The notes beneath the pieces are model-generated. The model worked only from the letters and a program-made list of their open reading frames with translations, ran no database searches and had not been told where the DNA came from. Positions 44,287-53,199 of a stretch of DNA of 64,000 nucleotides are shown here, one piece after another. This stretch comes from Citrobacter arsenatis. GTDB lineage: Bacteria; Pseudomonadota; Gammaproteobacteria; Enterobacterales; Enterobacteriaceae. The position numbers and the translations under genes were made by a program. Position 1 is the first letter of the stretch. Each line of letters begins with the position of its first letter. The DNA lies in assembly GCF_004353845.1 (NCBI RefSeq), contig NZ_CP037864.1, forward strand, positions 496,001-560,000. The letters run 5' to 3'.

Positions 44287-44937
44287 TTAACGAGCGCGAA
44301 TAAAACTGCCGTTAGGCTGGCGGGTAAACAGAACCTGCTGGCCATTTCCGGTATCAATGGTTAATCCCGTCACCACGCCGCTGGCATTCTGTCTGATCTG
44401 CACCATCTGACCGTCTTTCAGGTTGCTCAGCGGTTTTCCGGCGCCTTCAACCTGCGCCATCGCGTACACATCTGTTGGCGGGAGGTTATGGTCACGGAAT
44501 ACCTGAGCCAGCGTTTTGCCCGAGTCCACGCGATAGGAGCGCCACTGCTGGTCAATTCCGCTATCCTGCTGGAAAGGTTGCGTTTGTGGTTGAGATTGCT
44601 GGACCTGCGGCTGCGCGTCAGGTTCGCCTTCCTGGATCGGTTCCGGGGCAACCGGAGCGACCTGGCCTGGATCGTTTTGAGGCGGGACGAGCTGTGCCTG
44701 CAGTTGAGCCTCGGTCGGTGGCTGCGACTGTGACTGTAAATCCAGCTGGGCAGTACGCGTAACCACAGGGGCATCGCTGGTGTCACTGGAAGGGAGCAGG
44801 AAACCTATCACCAGCACGATAGCAGCAATAATAATGCCGCGGCGGTGCATAGGCGGTAGCGGATCCATAATGCGAAAATTGTCCGGTGCATGCCAGATTT
44901 TCGCCAGGGTTGGTTTTAATTCAAAGCGCCCGGGCAT
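44287..44937 (-). CDS. ytfB: YtfB, OapA-family cell-division/envelope protein
   Basis: Inner-membrane protein with a periplasmic glycan-binding OapA/LysM-like domain; E. coli YtfB localises at the septum and its overproduction makes filaments. The cytoplasmic N-terminus holds the conserved WHAPDNFRIMDPLPPMHRR, followed by one transmembrane helix (about 33-49), a Gln/Pro-rich linker (about 65-130, richer in QPQ repeats than I recall in E. coli) and the OapA domain to the C-terminus at residue 216. Confidence 0.93.
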   Translation of the reverse strand: MPGRFELKPTLAKIWHAPDNFRIMDPLPPMHRRGIIIAAIVLVIGFLLPSSDTSDAPVVTRTAQLDLQSQSQPPTEAQLQAQLVPPQNDPGQVAPVAPEPIQEGEPDAQPQVQQSQPQTQPFQQDSGIDQQWRSYRVDSGKTLAQVFRDHNLPPTDVYAMAQVEGAGKPLSNLKDGQMVQIRQNASGVVTGLTIDTGNGQQVLFTRQPNGSFIRAR

Positions 44938-45156
44938 GGCTTTCCTCCTGCTCCGCGTCTCGTTCCTCGATCATAGAGTATAGATGGCTAACGCTATGAT
45001 GTTCGTCATATTACCCGCTTTCGTGACGTCAACGCGGGATATTCCTATTGTTTATGTTTCCTCGCGATTTGTCATCTGTTCCCGAGACAAAGTTTTACCG
45101 GATGCGGCATGGCTGATATGCTGCCCGCTCTTTTACATCCGATGAAAGGAAATATG

Positions 45157-45777
45157 ATGGCTAACCCGACTTTTGACACTATCGAAGCGCAAGCAAGCTA
45201 TGGCATTGGTTTGCAGGTAGGACAACAGCTGAGCGAATCCGGACTGGAAGGACTGTTGCCTGAAGCGCTGGTAGCGGGTATCGCTGACGCGCTGGAAGGT
45301 AAGCACCCGGCAGTGCCGGTTGATGTTGTGCATCGCGCACTGCGTGAAATCCACGAACGCGCTGATGCAGTACGTCGCGAGCGTTTCCAGGCAATGGCGG
45401 CCGATGGCGTCAAATATCTGGAAGAAAACCGTGAGAAAGACGGTGTGAACAGCACTGAATCCGGTTTGCAGTTCCGTGTTCTGACCCAGGGCGAAGGCGC
45501 TATTCCGGCGCGTACTGACCGCGTTCGCGTGCACTACACCGGCAAACTGATCGACGGTACCGTGTTTGACAGCTCTGTCGCACGCGGCGAACCGGCTGAA
45601 TTCCCGGTTAACGGCGTTATCCCTGGCTGGATTGAAGCCCTGACCCTGATGCCGGTAGGTTCTAAATGGGAACTGACTATTCCTCAGGAACTGGCTTACG
45701 GTGAACGTGGCGCTGGTGCGTCCATTCCTCCGTTCAGCACGCTGGTGTTCGACGTTGAGCTGCTTGAGATCCTGTAA
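45157..45777 (+). CDS. fklB: FKBP-type peptidyl-prolyl isomerase FklB (FKBP22)
   Basis: Dimeric proline isomerase and chaperone. An N-terminal helical dimer domain (about 1-85) is joined to a C-terminal FKBP domain with VRVHYTGKLIDGTVFDSS, the active-site aspartate, and GVIPGWIEAL. The start at 45157 (MANPTFDTI) gives 206 residues; AAGGA lies six bases before it, while the adjacent ATG at 45154 is too close to that site. No signal peptide, so cytoplasmic. Confidence 0.95.
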   Translation: MANPTFDTIEAQASYGIGLQVGQQLSESGLEGLLPEALVAGIADALEGKHPAVPVDVVHRALREIHERADAVRRERFQAMAADGVKYLEENREKDGVNSTESGLQFRVLTQGEGAIPARTDRVRVHYTGKLIDGTVFDSSVARGEPAEFPVNGVIPGWIEALTLMPVGSKWELTIPQELAYGERGAGASIPPFSTLVFDVELLEIL

Positions 45778-46085
45778 GCAGTGACTTCTGTTCCCCCCGA
45801 GGCCGGGGGGAGCAAAAAAATAGCGTGAAAAGCTATAGTTACGTCGTTGTCGATATTTTATTTTGCAAATGCCTCATCAGCGTGTATTTTTGTGAGCTAA
45901 TTCGCGCTATCAGAGTGATATGACACTCACTTTAAACATTAAATTAACATTATATCTAAATCTTAGTATTCATCCCGCCAATTCTTACCTAATATCGATG
46001 AGTCCTGATAACAGGATCGTCGTATCATAGACACACTAAAGGCCGTAGAGCCTGAACAACACAGACAGGTACAGGAAGAAAAAAC
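45778..46085 (+). promoter_or_regulatory. Gene-free leader region of cycA
   Basis: This 308-bp gap holds the G/C hairpin CCCCCC...GGGGGG just after fklB (no T-run) and a long AT-rich stretch before cycA. Near the start codon AACAACACAGACAG (46055-46068) is a C/A-rich tract of the kind paired by the GcvB small RNA; cycA is a known GcvB target in E. coli. The pairing here is my inference. No open reading frame of note. Confidence 0.4.
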
Positions 46086-47495
46086 ATGGTAGATCAGGTA
46101 AAAGTCGACGCCGCTGAAGAGGCTTCGTCTGAACAGTCGCTACGGCGCAATCTCACAAACCGTCATATCCAACTTATTGCCATTGGTGGTGCTATCGGTA
46201 CCGGCCTGTTTATGGGCTCTGGTAAAACCATCAGTCTCGCCGGACCGTCGATCATCTTTGTGTATATGATCATCGGTTTTATGCTGTTTTTCGTGATGCG
46301 GGCAATGGGGGAATTGCTGCTTTCGAATCTGGAGTACAAGTCGTTTAGTGATTTTGCCTCCGACCTGCTCGGGCCATGGGCCGGGTACTTTACCGGCTGG
46401 ACCTACTGGTTCTGCTGGGTCGTTACCGGGATGGCAGACGTTGTCGCCATTACCGCCTATGCGCAATTCTGGTTCCCTGAACTGTCAGACTGGGTCGCCT
46501 CGCTGGCGGTGATCGTGCTGCTGCTGAGCCTCAACCTTGCCACCGTAAAAATGTTCGGTGAGATGGAGTTCTGGTTTGCGATGATCAAAATCGTCGCTAT
46601 CATTGGCCTGATTGTCGTCGGTCTGGTGATGGTGCTGACGCACTTCCAGTCGCCAACCGGCGTTCAGGCATCGTTCACGCATCTGTGGAATGACGGTGGC
46701 TGGTTCCCGAAAGGGCTAAGCGGCTTCTTTGCCGGCTTCCAGATTGCGGTGTTCGCGTTTGTAGGCATTGAACTGGTGGGGACAACCGCTGCGGAAACCA
46801 AGGATCCGGAGAAATCTCTGCCGCGCGCCATTAACTCGATTCCAATCCGTATCATCATGTTTTACGTGTTCGCGCTGATCGTGATTATGTCCGTCACGCC
46901 GTGGAGCTCGGTAGTGCCAACCAAGAGCCCATTCGTTGAACTGTTTGTGCTGGTCGGTCTGCCTGCTGCGGCGAGCCTGATCAACTTTGTGGTACTGACT
47001 TCAGCGGCCTCTTCTGCAAACAGCGGCGTGTTCTCTACCAGCCGTATGCTGTTCGGCCTGGCGCAGGAAGGCGTTGCGCCTAAAGCGTTTGCCAAACTCT
47101 CAAAACGCGCAGTTCCGGCGAAGGGGTTAACCTTCTCCTGTATCTGTCTGCTGGGCGGTGTGGTGATGCTGTACGTGAACCCGAGCGTGATTGGCGCATT
47201 CACCATGATCACCACCGTGTCGGCGATTTTGTTCATGTTCGTCTGGACCATCATTCTTTGCTCGTACCTGGTGTACCGCAAGCAGCGTCCGCACCTGCAT
47301 GAAAAATCAATCTACAAGATGCCGCTCGGCAAGTTGATGTGCTGGGTATGTATGGCGTTCTTCGTCTTCGTACTGGTACTGCTGACGCTGGAAGATGATA
47401 CCCGTCAGGCGCTGATCGTCACGCCGCTGTGGTTCATCGCGCTGGGTCTGGGCTGGTTGTTTATCGGTAAGAAACGTATGGCAGGCGTGCGTTAA
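46086..47495 (+). CDS. cycA: CycA, D-serine/D-alanine/glycine:H+ symporter
   Basis: APC-family permease that imports glycine, D-serine, D- and L-alanine and lets in D-cycloserine. Twelve hydrophobic helices in 469 residues. The APC signature HIQLIAIGGAIGTGLFMGSG and the helix 6-8 region (GFQIAVFAFVGIELVGTTAAETKDPEKSLPRAI) are intact. AGGAAG precedes the ATG. A terminator is found downstream, after a REP block. Confidence 0.97.
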   Translation: MVDQVKVDAAEEASSEQSLRRNLTNRHIQLIAIGGAIGTGLFMGSGKTISLAGPSIIFVYMIIGFMLFFVMRAMGELLLSNLEYKSFSDFASDLLGPWAGYFTGWTYWFCWVVTGMADVVAITAYAQFWFPELSDWVASLAVIVLLLSLNLATVKMFGEMEFWFAMIKIVAIIGLIVVGLVMVLTHFQSPTGVQASFTHLWNDGGWFPKGLSGFFAGFQIAVFAFVGIELVGTTAAETKDPEKSLPRAINSIPIRIIMFYVFALIVIMSVTPWSSVVPTKSPFVELFVLVGLPAAASLINFVVLTSAASSANSGVFSTSRMLFGLAQEGVAPKAFAKLSKRAVPAKGLTFSCICLLGGVVMLYVNPSVIGAFTMITTVSAILFMFVWTIILCSYLVYRKQRPHLHEKSIYKMPLGKLMCWVCMAFFVFVLVLLTLEDDTRQALIVTPLWFIALGLGWLFIGKKRMAGVR

Positions 47496-47512
47496 TCGCT
47501 AAGACGTGAGAT

Positions 47513-47593
47513 GTAGGCCGGATAAGGCGTTTACGCCACATCCGGCAATATGCCGCCGGGATTGCGTGATGCGCTGCGCTTATCAGGCCTGCG
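47513..47593. repeat. BIME downstream of cycA
   Basis: GTAGGCCGGATAAGGCG...CCACATCCGGC followed by the second unit GATGCGCTGCGC...TTATCAGGCCTGC. Confidence 0.87.
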
Positions 47594-47644
47594 TTCTGAC
47601 ACAAAAAAGGCCACATAAGCAGTGGCCGAATTCGGACTTCAGGA

Positions 47645-47668
47645 AGGCGCTCTCGGGCGCCTTTTTTT
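47645..47668 (+). terminator. Terminator of cycA, touching the ytfE 3' end
   Basis: AGGCGC, six-base loop, GCGCCT, followed by a run of T residues. The T-run overlaps the convergent ytfE stop codon (TAA on the minus strand at 47667-47669). Confidence 0.82.
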
Positions 47669-48329
47669 ATTCACCTGCGAGGGCACGCGGGAACAACACA
47701 TTATTTTCCAGACTGATGTGTTCCATCAGGTCGTCGATCATCTCGTTGATGCCGTTATACATGGCTTTCCAGGTGGTGCAGGCTTCTGGCGGCGGGGTCA
47801 CGTTATGGGTGATGTGTTTGATCACTTCGACCAGTTCACCCGCATCGTCATGTTCGCTTTCCATCACGCTGATTGGCCCCATCGCCTGGCTACCCATGCC
47901 CTGTTTGATCATCGGGAACAGGATCTGCTCTTCTTTCATCATGTGGCTGGACAGTTCTTCATGCAACATGGTCAGATTTTTCGCCAGACCGCGCGGTACG
48001 TTCGGTTTGTCTGCGTGAACGCGTTCAACTTTAGTGGCCTGCAGGATCAGCTCCGGCAGCTGTTCGCGGTGTCTGTCGTGAAAACGCACGATGATATGGT
48101 CGATGATTTCAGCCAGCGCCACGGTACGCCAGTCTTTCTCCAACGGTTGTTCAGCCAGCTGCGCGAGCTGCGCCTCAATGACGTCTAAATCCAGCTCTTT
48201 ACGCGCGGCAGCGCGTGCCAGCGTTTGCTTACCGCCGCAGCAGTAATCCATATCGTATTTACGAAACAGGGCTGAAGCGCGAGGAATAGAGAGCGCCAGT
48301 TCACCTAAAGGTTGATCGCGATAAGACAT
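47667..48329 (-). CDS. ytfE: YtfE (RIC), di-iron protein for repair of iron-sulfur centres
   Basis: Repairs nitrosylated or oxidised iron-sulfur clusters. An N-terminal ScdA-type domain has C30-C31 (YCCGGKQTL); the hemerythrin-like four-helix bundle carries the di-iron ligands H84, H129, E133, H160, H204 and E208, all at their E. coli positions. It has 220 residues. A palindrome for NsrR lies about 27-49 bases upstream of its start codon. Confidence 0.97.
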   Translation of the reverse strand: MSYRDQPLGELALSIPRASALFRKYDMDYCCGGKQTLARAAARKELDLDVIEAQLAQLAEQPLEKDWRTVALAEIIDHIIVRFHDRHREQLPELILQATKVERVHADKPNVPRGLAKNLTMLHEELSSHMMKEEQILFPMIKQGMGSQAMGPISVMESEHDDAGELVEVIKHITHNVTPPPEACTTWKAMYNGINEMIDDLMEHISLENNVLFPRALAGE

Positions 48330-48355
48330 TGCCGTTACCTCATTCTCAATAATAT

Positions 48356-48378
48356 AAGGTGTATTTTAAATGCAACTT
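48356..48378 (-). promoter_or_regulatory. NsrR operator in front of ytfE
   Basis: Half-sites AAGGTGTATTT (48356-48366) and AAATGCAACTT (48368-48378) flank one base, the 11-1-11 architecture of the NsrR palindrome (AAGATGYATTT and its complement), with one deviation in each half. NsrR itself is encoded at 21839-22264. Confidence 0.85.
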
Positions 48379-48507
48379 ATGGCGAAGGATATAACCCTTT
48401 CGGGGTGGGGTGTTTTGTGATGAACGTCACGAAAATTTCTTATTTCGTTAACGTGCTGAATCTTATTGAAAAGGGGAGAAATGGCGAAAAAAGCCGCGCG
48501 ACAGGAT

Positions 48508-48534
48508 TAAATAAGCGCACGCCGCTGCCGATAG
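48508..48534 (+). promoter_or_regulatory. Sigma-28 (FliA) promoter of the chemoreceptor gene
   Basis: TAAA (48508-48511), exactly 15 bases, then GCCGATAG (48527-48534): eleven of twelve positions of the flagellar class 3 consensus TAAA-N15-GCCGATAA. It lies 39 bases before the chemoreceptor start. Confidence 0.88.
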
Positions 48535-48573
48535 TTAGACCTCAGACAATACCTGCATAATAAAAGGCTACAG

Positions 48574-50223
48574 ATGTTCAAACGAATCAAAGTGATAACC
48601 TTACTTATCACCGTGTTACTCGCCCTGGGCGCAATGCAGCTCATCTCCGCGGGCGTCTTTATTGGCGCGCTCAATAACGATAAGCAAAACTTCAACGTCT
48701 CTCAGCTTTCCAGCCAGAATGTGGCTGAGTTTACCGATGCGTGGATTAGCCTGAACCAGGCTCGCGTCACGCTCAACCGGGGCATGCTGCGTTTACAGGG
48801 AACGATGGCCAGCGATATTAACGGCGGTCAGTTGAAGGAACTGGTGAACACGGCAAATCGCCTGTTGGCTGAATCGAAAGAGCATTACGATAAATACTAC
48901 GCTCTGCCGGAAACGCCGGGGCTTGATGAGCATCTGGCCGATCGACTGGAGGAGCAGTACGGCATCTATTCTGCGACGCTGGCTAAAATGAACGCGCTGC
49001 TGGCTGAAGGAAAGCTGGAAGAGATGTTCAAGCAGAATGCGGAACAAAAGCAAACGGCCATGCAGGACGTTTATCGGCAATGGCGTAGTGCGCAAACGGC
49101 GCTGGCCACTGCCGGAGTGCAGGACAATGAGAGTGATTACCAGAAGATAATCTGGCTGCTGTCTGCGGTGATGCTGATTGTCGTCACCGTGATTATCGCC
49201 AGTTGGCTGGCGATGCAGCGAGTACTGCTCAAGCCGCTGCATGAGGTGATGGGACATATTCGCCATATTGCCGCAGGTGATTTGACGCATCGCATCAACG
49301 CCGATGGCAGTAATGAAATGGCGCTGCTGGCAGGCAACGTCCGCGATATGCAGCAGGCGCTGGCGAACACGGTCAGCGTGGTGCGTGACGGAGCTGATAC
49401 CATCTATACCGGCGCGGGTGAAATTGCCGCTGGCAGTAACGATCTCTCGTCACGTACCGAACAGCAGGCCGCCTCTCTGGAAGAGACCGCTGCCAGCATG
49501 GAGCAGCTCACGGCGACCGTGAAGCAGAACGCGGATAACGCGCGTCAGGCGACCAGTCTGGCAAAAGACGCTTCACAGACGGCGCAGAAAGGTGGAACCG
49601 TGGTTGATGGTGTGGTGCGTACGATGGATGAAATCGCCACCAGTTCCAACAAAATCGCGCAAATTACTAACGTTATCGACGGTATTGCCTTCCAGACCAA
49701 TATTCTGGCACTGAACGCGGCGGTAGAAGCAGCGCGTGCGGGCGAGCAGGGACGCGGGTTTGCCGTGGTTGCAGGCGAAGTTCGTACGCTGGCGCAGCGT
49801 AGCGCTCAGGCGGCGAAGGAGATTAAAGCGCTGATTGATGACTCGGGGAATCGGGTCAATGCCGGTACGGCGCTGGTGCATGAAGCGGGTGAAACGATGG
49901 CGGAAATTGTTAGCGCCGTGACTCGCGTGACCGACATCATGGGCGAGATTGCCTCGGCCTCTGATGAACAGAGTCGGGGTATCGATCAGGTAGGCCAGGC
50001 GGTTGCCGAGATGGATCGCGTGACGCAGCAAAACGCCTCGCTGGTGGAGGAGTCCGCATCCGCCGCCGCCGCGCTAGAAGAGCAGGCTGCGCGGTTGAAC
50101 CAGACGGTGGCGGTATTTAAAATCTCCCGCCAGCAGTCGATGCAGAACGCGCCAGTGAAGAAAGCCTTCGTGCCAACGGCGAAAGCTGCGCCGCTCAACG
50201 AAGCGAACTGGGAAACCTTTTAG
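48574..50223 (+). CDS. Methyl-accepting chemotaxis protein, Tsr/Tar type
   Basis: Transmembrane chemoreceptor of 549 residues. TM1 (about 8-30), a periplasmic four-helix ligand domain (about 31-190), TM2 (about 191-213), HAMP, methylation helices (QQAASLEETAASMEQLTATV) and the invariant signalling tip (NILALNAAVEAARAGEQGRGFAVVAGEVR). R64 and R69 fall at the positions that bind amino-acid carboxylates in Tsr and Tar, but position 156 is Ala rather than the Thr expected in Tsr if no gap is needed, so the ligand may differ. The tail ends NWETF, the CheR/CheB docking pentapeptide of major receptors. Absent from this place in K-12 as I recall. Confidence 0.93.
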   Translation: MFKRIKVITLLITVLLALGAMQLISAGVFIGALNNDKQNFNVSQLSSQNVAEFTDAWISLNQARVTLNRGMLRLQGTMASDINGGQLKELVNTANRLLAESKEHYDKYYALPETPGLDEHLADRLEEQYGIYSATLAKMNALLAEGKLEEMFKQNAEQKQTAMQDVYRQWRSAQTALATAGVQDNESDYQKIIWLLSAVMLIVVTVIIASWLAMQRVLLKPLHEVMGHIRHIAAGDLTHRINADGSNEMALLAGNVRDMQQALANTVSVVRDGADTIYTGAGEIAAGSNDLSSRTEQQAASLEETAASMEQLTATVKQNADNARQATSLAKDASQTAQKGGTVVDGVVRTMDEIATSSNKIAQITNVIDGIAFQTNILALNAAVEAARAGEQGRGFAVVAGEVRTLAQRSAQAAKEIKALIDDSGNRVNAGTALVHEAGETMAEIVSAVTRVTDIMGEIASASDEQSRGIDQVGQAVAEMDRVTQQNASLVEESASAAAALEEQAARLNQTVAVFKISRQQSMQNAPVKKAFVPTAKAAPLNEANWETF

Positions 50224-50240
50224 GTAACCGTTAGCATCTT

Positions 50241-50325
50241 GCCGGATGGCGGCGTAAACGCCTTATCCGGCCTACATGAGATCGTACAGTCCTTGTAGGC
50301 CTGATAAGCGCAGCGCCATCAGGCA
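50241..50325. repeat. BIME between the chemoreceptor gene and ytfF
   Basis: GCCGGATGGCGGCG...CGCCTTATCCGGCCTAC followed by GTAGGCCTGATAAGCGC...GCGCCATCAGGC. Its right end runs over the ytfF stop codon. Confidence 0.87.
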
Positions 50326-51287
50326 TCCCCCGAAACCGGCACTACCGCCGGTTTCTGCGGTTTTGACCGCACCGCAATCACCACGCCTATTACCAGCAGC
50401 GTAATTCCGCTCAGCGTCAACATCGGCGGCATCTCCTCGCGCAGTATAAAGGTGTACAGCAGGCCAGCCAGCGTTTCGAAGACAATCAGCGGGCCGAGGA
50501 TCACCGTCGGCAGCTTCTGGCTGGCGACGTTCCAGCACAGTGCGCCAACCCACGAACACAATACCGCAATGGCTATCATCAGGCCGATAAACACGCCTGG
50601 ACGCGGGCCGAAGGGCAGAGCGAAGTCCGGCGTTTGCACATTCAGCCAGAGGCAGGCGGCAATATAACCGAGCAGAGAAACGGGCAGCGTCACCAGCGCC
50701 TGGGCCGTCGCCCACATCATCGGGTGTTTATCCGGATTCTCGCGTAGCCAGCGGGCGTTACGCAGCGCATACCATGCCCAGCACACCACCGAGACCAGCG
50801 CCAGCACGATACCGGAACCATAACGCCAGCCGCTAAAGTCGGGTAACCCCTGATTCAGCTCCGAGATATTCACGCACAGCAGCCCCATGCCAATCAACAC
50901 CAGCGCAGGCGCCAGACGCCACCAGGATAATTTTCCGTCACGCTGGCTGTAGAGCAGGTTGGCGAAAACCGGGATCACCACCGGCAATGTACCGATAATC
51001 ATCGTTGAAACCGGCGCGCCGGTGCGCTGAATAGCGCTTGCCAGGCAGACGTAATAAATCAGATTACCCATCATCGTTAGCGCCAGTGCCGTTATCCAGT
51101 CTTTACGCGTCAACTGGCGCAGGCGCACACGCCCCAGCCAGGCGATCGGTAACGCTATCAGCCCCAGCGCCAGATAACGCCCCATCGACTGCAATACCGC
51201 CGGGTATTCCGGTACGATCAGCGGTCCAACAAAAATTAATCCCCACATCAGCCCGGCCAGCAGGGCATACAACACGCCGCTAATCAT
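50319..51287 (-). CDS. ytfF: YtfF, DMT-superfamily (EamA) permease
   Basis: Ten-helix inner-membrane transporter, probably an exporter; substrate unknown. The start at 51287 (MISGVLYALLAGLMWGLIF) gives 322 residues, close to E. coli YtfF; two in-frame starts up to six codons earlier are possible. The ribosome site is weak in all cases. It lies 75 bases downstream of an AraC-type regulator on the same strand, a frequent pairing for DMT exporters, so the regulator may control it (inference). Confidence 0.9.
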   Translation of the reverse strand: MISGVLYALLAGLMWGLIFVGPLIVPEYPAVLQSMGRYLALGLIALPIAWLGRVRLRQLTRKDWITALALTMMGNLIYYVCLASAIQRTGAPVSTMIIGTLPVVIPVFANLLYSQRDGKLSWWRLAPALVLIGMGLLCVNISELNQGLPDFSGWRYGSGIVLALVSVVCWAWYALRNARWLRENPDKHPMMWATAQALVTLPVSLLGYIAACLWLNVQTPDFALPFGPRPGVFIGLMIAIAVLCSWVGALCWNVASQKLPTVILGPLIVFETLAGLLYTFILREEMPPMLTLSGITLLVIGVVIAVRSKPQKPAVVPVSGDA

Positions 51288-51362
51288 TTTTGACATCCAC
51301 ATCATTAAACATTGCGTGAGTGTAGGCAGGGAGAGCGCAGCCGTATTGTATGAGATTGCGCA

Positions 51363-52202
51363 TTAGCGCGAATAAACCTGCTTCTGATAACGTACCGGCG
51401 TAATGCCGTAACGATGAGTAAACGCGCGGGTGAGATGCGACTGGTCGGTGAGACCCGTTGCGGCGGCGACTTCTGCGGCGGGCATACCGTGAGTGAGAAA
51501 ACCTTTGGCTCGCCATAGGCGGATCGCCATCAGCATCTGGTGCGGCGTGACGTGGAAATGAGACTTAAACTGACGCTGAAAATGCCAGGGACTCAGCGAT
51601 GCAACCCGCGCCAGTTCGTCGAGCGTGATCGGATGCATATAATTATCGTGCAGATACTCGCGCACCCGTTCAAAGCGATGAGCACCCTCCGGCAATACCG
51701 GCGCATGGCGGGCCAGCGGCTGGAACGTGTCGATCAGATCGAGCAATAATCCTTTTTGCGCCAGCGGATCCTCAGTGTTCCACAGGCCGTGGATCAGCGA
51801 GCAGATCTGGTGCGAGCGCTGCGGATCGTGACGCGTTACGTCATGAAACCACCAGTGGCGGATCCCGGTGACCTCTTCCAGAAGGTAGGGTTCAAGATAA
51901 ATCATCCGATAGCGCCAGCCGTCGGCGGTTTCGGCTTCTCCGGTGTGCAGCTCATCGGGATTCATGGTGACGACGGAATGGGCGGGGGCCACGTATTGCG
52001 TGCCGCGATAGCGAAAACGTTCGGCTCCAGCTTCTATCGCGCCAATGCCAAACGCTTCATGGGTGTGCGGCTCAAAGGCGTAACGTGAAATGTGCGCATG
52101 ATACAGCTCAACGCCCGGCACCTGCGCCAGATGGCGAAAGCGGGCGCTGTCTTTCTCATCAATAAACTGCTCAGGTACACCTTGCACGTTTTCTCTCCCC
52201 AC
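51363..52202 (-). CDS. AraC-family transcriptional regulator
   Basis: An N-terminal cupin-like sensing domain (about 20-150, with HISRYAFEPHTHEAFGIGAIEAG) and a C-terminal double helix-turn-helix (about 175-275, ITLDELARVASLSPWHFQRQFKSHF then EVAAATGLTDQSHLTRAFTHRYG). It has 279 residues from the GTG at 52202; a second GTG at 52187 has the stronger ribosome site GGGGAG, so the protein may be five residues shorter. Not part of the K-12 gene order here as I recall. Target and effector unknown; ytfF is the obvious candidate. Confidence 0.9.
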   Translation of the reverse strand: MGRENVQGVPEQFIDEKDSARFRHLAQVPGVELYHAHISRYAFEPHTHEAFGIGAIEAGAERFRYRGTQYVAPAHSVVTMNPDELHTGEAETADGWRYRMIYLEPYLLEEVTGIRHWWFHDVTRHDPQRSHQICSLIHGLWNTEDPLAQKGLLLDLIDTFQPLARHAPVLPEGAHRFERVREYLHDNYMHPITLDELARVASLSPWHFQRQFKSHFHVTPHQMLMAIRLWRAKGFLTHGMPAAEVAAATGLTDQSHLTRAFTHRYGITPVRYQKQVYSR

Positions 52203-52268
52203 GCATCATCCTGTCATTATCAGAGAGGATGCGCGGGGATGCCACCACAATTAACTAATTTTTAACAC

Positions 52269-53117
52269 TTACACGATGCCTTTGACGCTGTCAGCCAACG
52301 AGGTGGTCGGGCGACCAATCAGTTTGCTCAGCGTATGGCTGTCGTCGAACAGGCCGCTTTTGGAGGCGCCAGTGTCTGAGTCAGCCAGCATGTCCGCCAG
52401 TCCGGCAGGCAGGCCCACACCTTTTAGCGCGGCGGCAAAATCAGCTTCGCTCAGGTTCTGATACACCACTTTTTTACCACTCTGGTTTGCCAGTTCGGCA
52501 GCCAGTTGACTCAGGGTCCAGCCTGCGTCGCCCGCCAGCTCATAGGTTTTACCGGCATGACCGTCTTCACTGATGACGCGCGCGGCGGCAGCGGCATAGT
52601 CAGCGCGGGTCGCGGAGGCGATTTTGCCTTCTCCCGCCGCGCCAATAAATACGCCATGTTCCAGTGCCGCTGGTGCGCTGGCGAGATAGTTTTCGGTGTA
52701 CCAGCCGTTACGCAGCAGCGCGTAGGCGATACCGGATTCAGCCAGCATCTTCTCAGTCGCCACATGTTCATCAGCCAGCCCCAGCGGGGAAGTGTCGGCG
52801 TGTAGCAGGCTGGTGTAGGCGATAAATTTCACGTGGGCCGCCTGTGCCGCGTTAATCACGTTGCGATGCTGCGGGGCACGTTGTCCCACTTCGCTGGAAG
52901 AGATCAGCAGTAGCTTGTCGATACCCTGTAAGGCAGTCGTCAAGGCGGCTTCATCGCTGTAATCCGCCTGACGAACGGTAATACCCTGTTGGCTAAGCGT
53001 CGTCGCTTTCGCGGGATTACGCACAATAGCCACAATCTGGCTGGCAGGAACGGTTTTCAGCAGGGATTCAATAACGCGTTGGCCCAGTTGGCCGGTGGCG
53101 CCGGTAATCGCGATCAT
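52269..53117 (-). CDS. qorB: QorB (YtfG), NADPH:quinone oxidoreductase
   Basis: NmrA-like atypical short-chain reductase that reduces quinones with NADPH. The Rossmann motif GATGQLG (5-11) binds the nucleotide. It has 282 residues against 286 in E. coli, with a different C-terminal end. It is divergent from ytfH, a redox-type HxlR regulator, across an 82-bp gap containing a palindrome, so it is very likely under YtfH control. Confidence 0.95.
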   Translation of the reverse strand: MIAITGATGQLGQRVIESLLKTVPASQIVAIVRNPAKATTLSQQGITVRQADYSDEAALTTALQGIDKLLLISSSEVGQRAPQHRNVINAAQAAHVKFIAYTSLLHADTSPLGLADEHVATEKMLAESGIAYALLRNGWYTENYLASAPAALEHGVFIGAAGEGKIASATRADYAAAAARVISEDGHAGKTYELAGDAGWTLSQLAAELANQSGKKVVYQNLSEADFAAALKGVGLPAGLADMLADSDTGASKSGLFDDSHTLSKLIGRPTTSLADSVKGIV

Positions 53118-53164
53118 GGGTGACTCCTTGGTATTGGCTTGTGTTTAATCACGCTAACACCTAA

Positions 53165-53181
53165 ACTTACTTTTAGTAAGT
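53165..53181. promoter_or_regulatory. Palindrome in the qorB-ytfH intergenic region, probable YtfH operator
   Basis: ACTTAC, spacer TTTTA, GTAAGT: a perfect inverted repeat placed 26 nt upstream of the ytfH ribosome site core. HxlR-family quinone sensors such as YodB bind similar TAC-N-GTA palindromes. Confidence 0.65.
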
Positions 53182-53199
53182 ACGTACAAAAAGGTTAGT

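Noticed and set aside
45791..45817. Terminator after fklB
   Set aside because: The C6/G6 hairpin is strong but is followed by AGC and A residues on the plus strand, not T residues; I could not call it a standard terminator.
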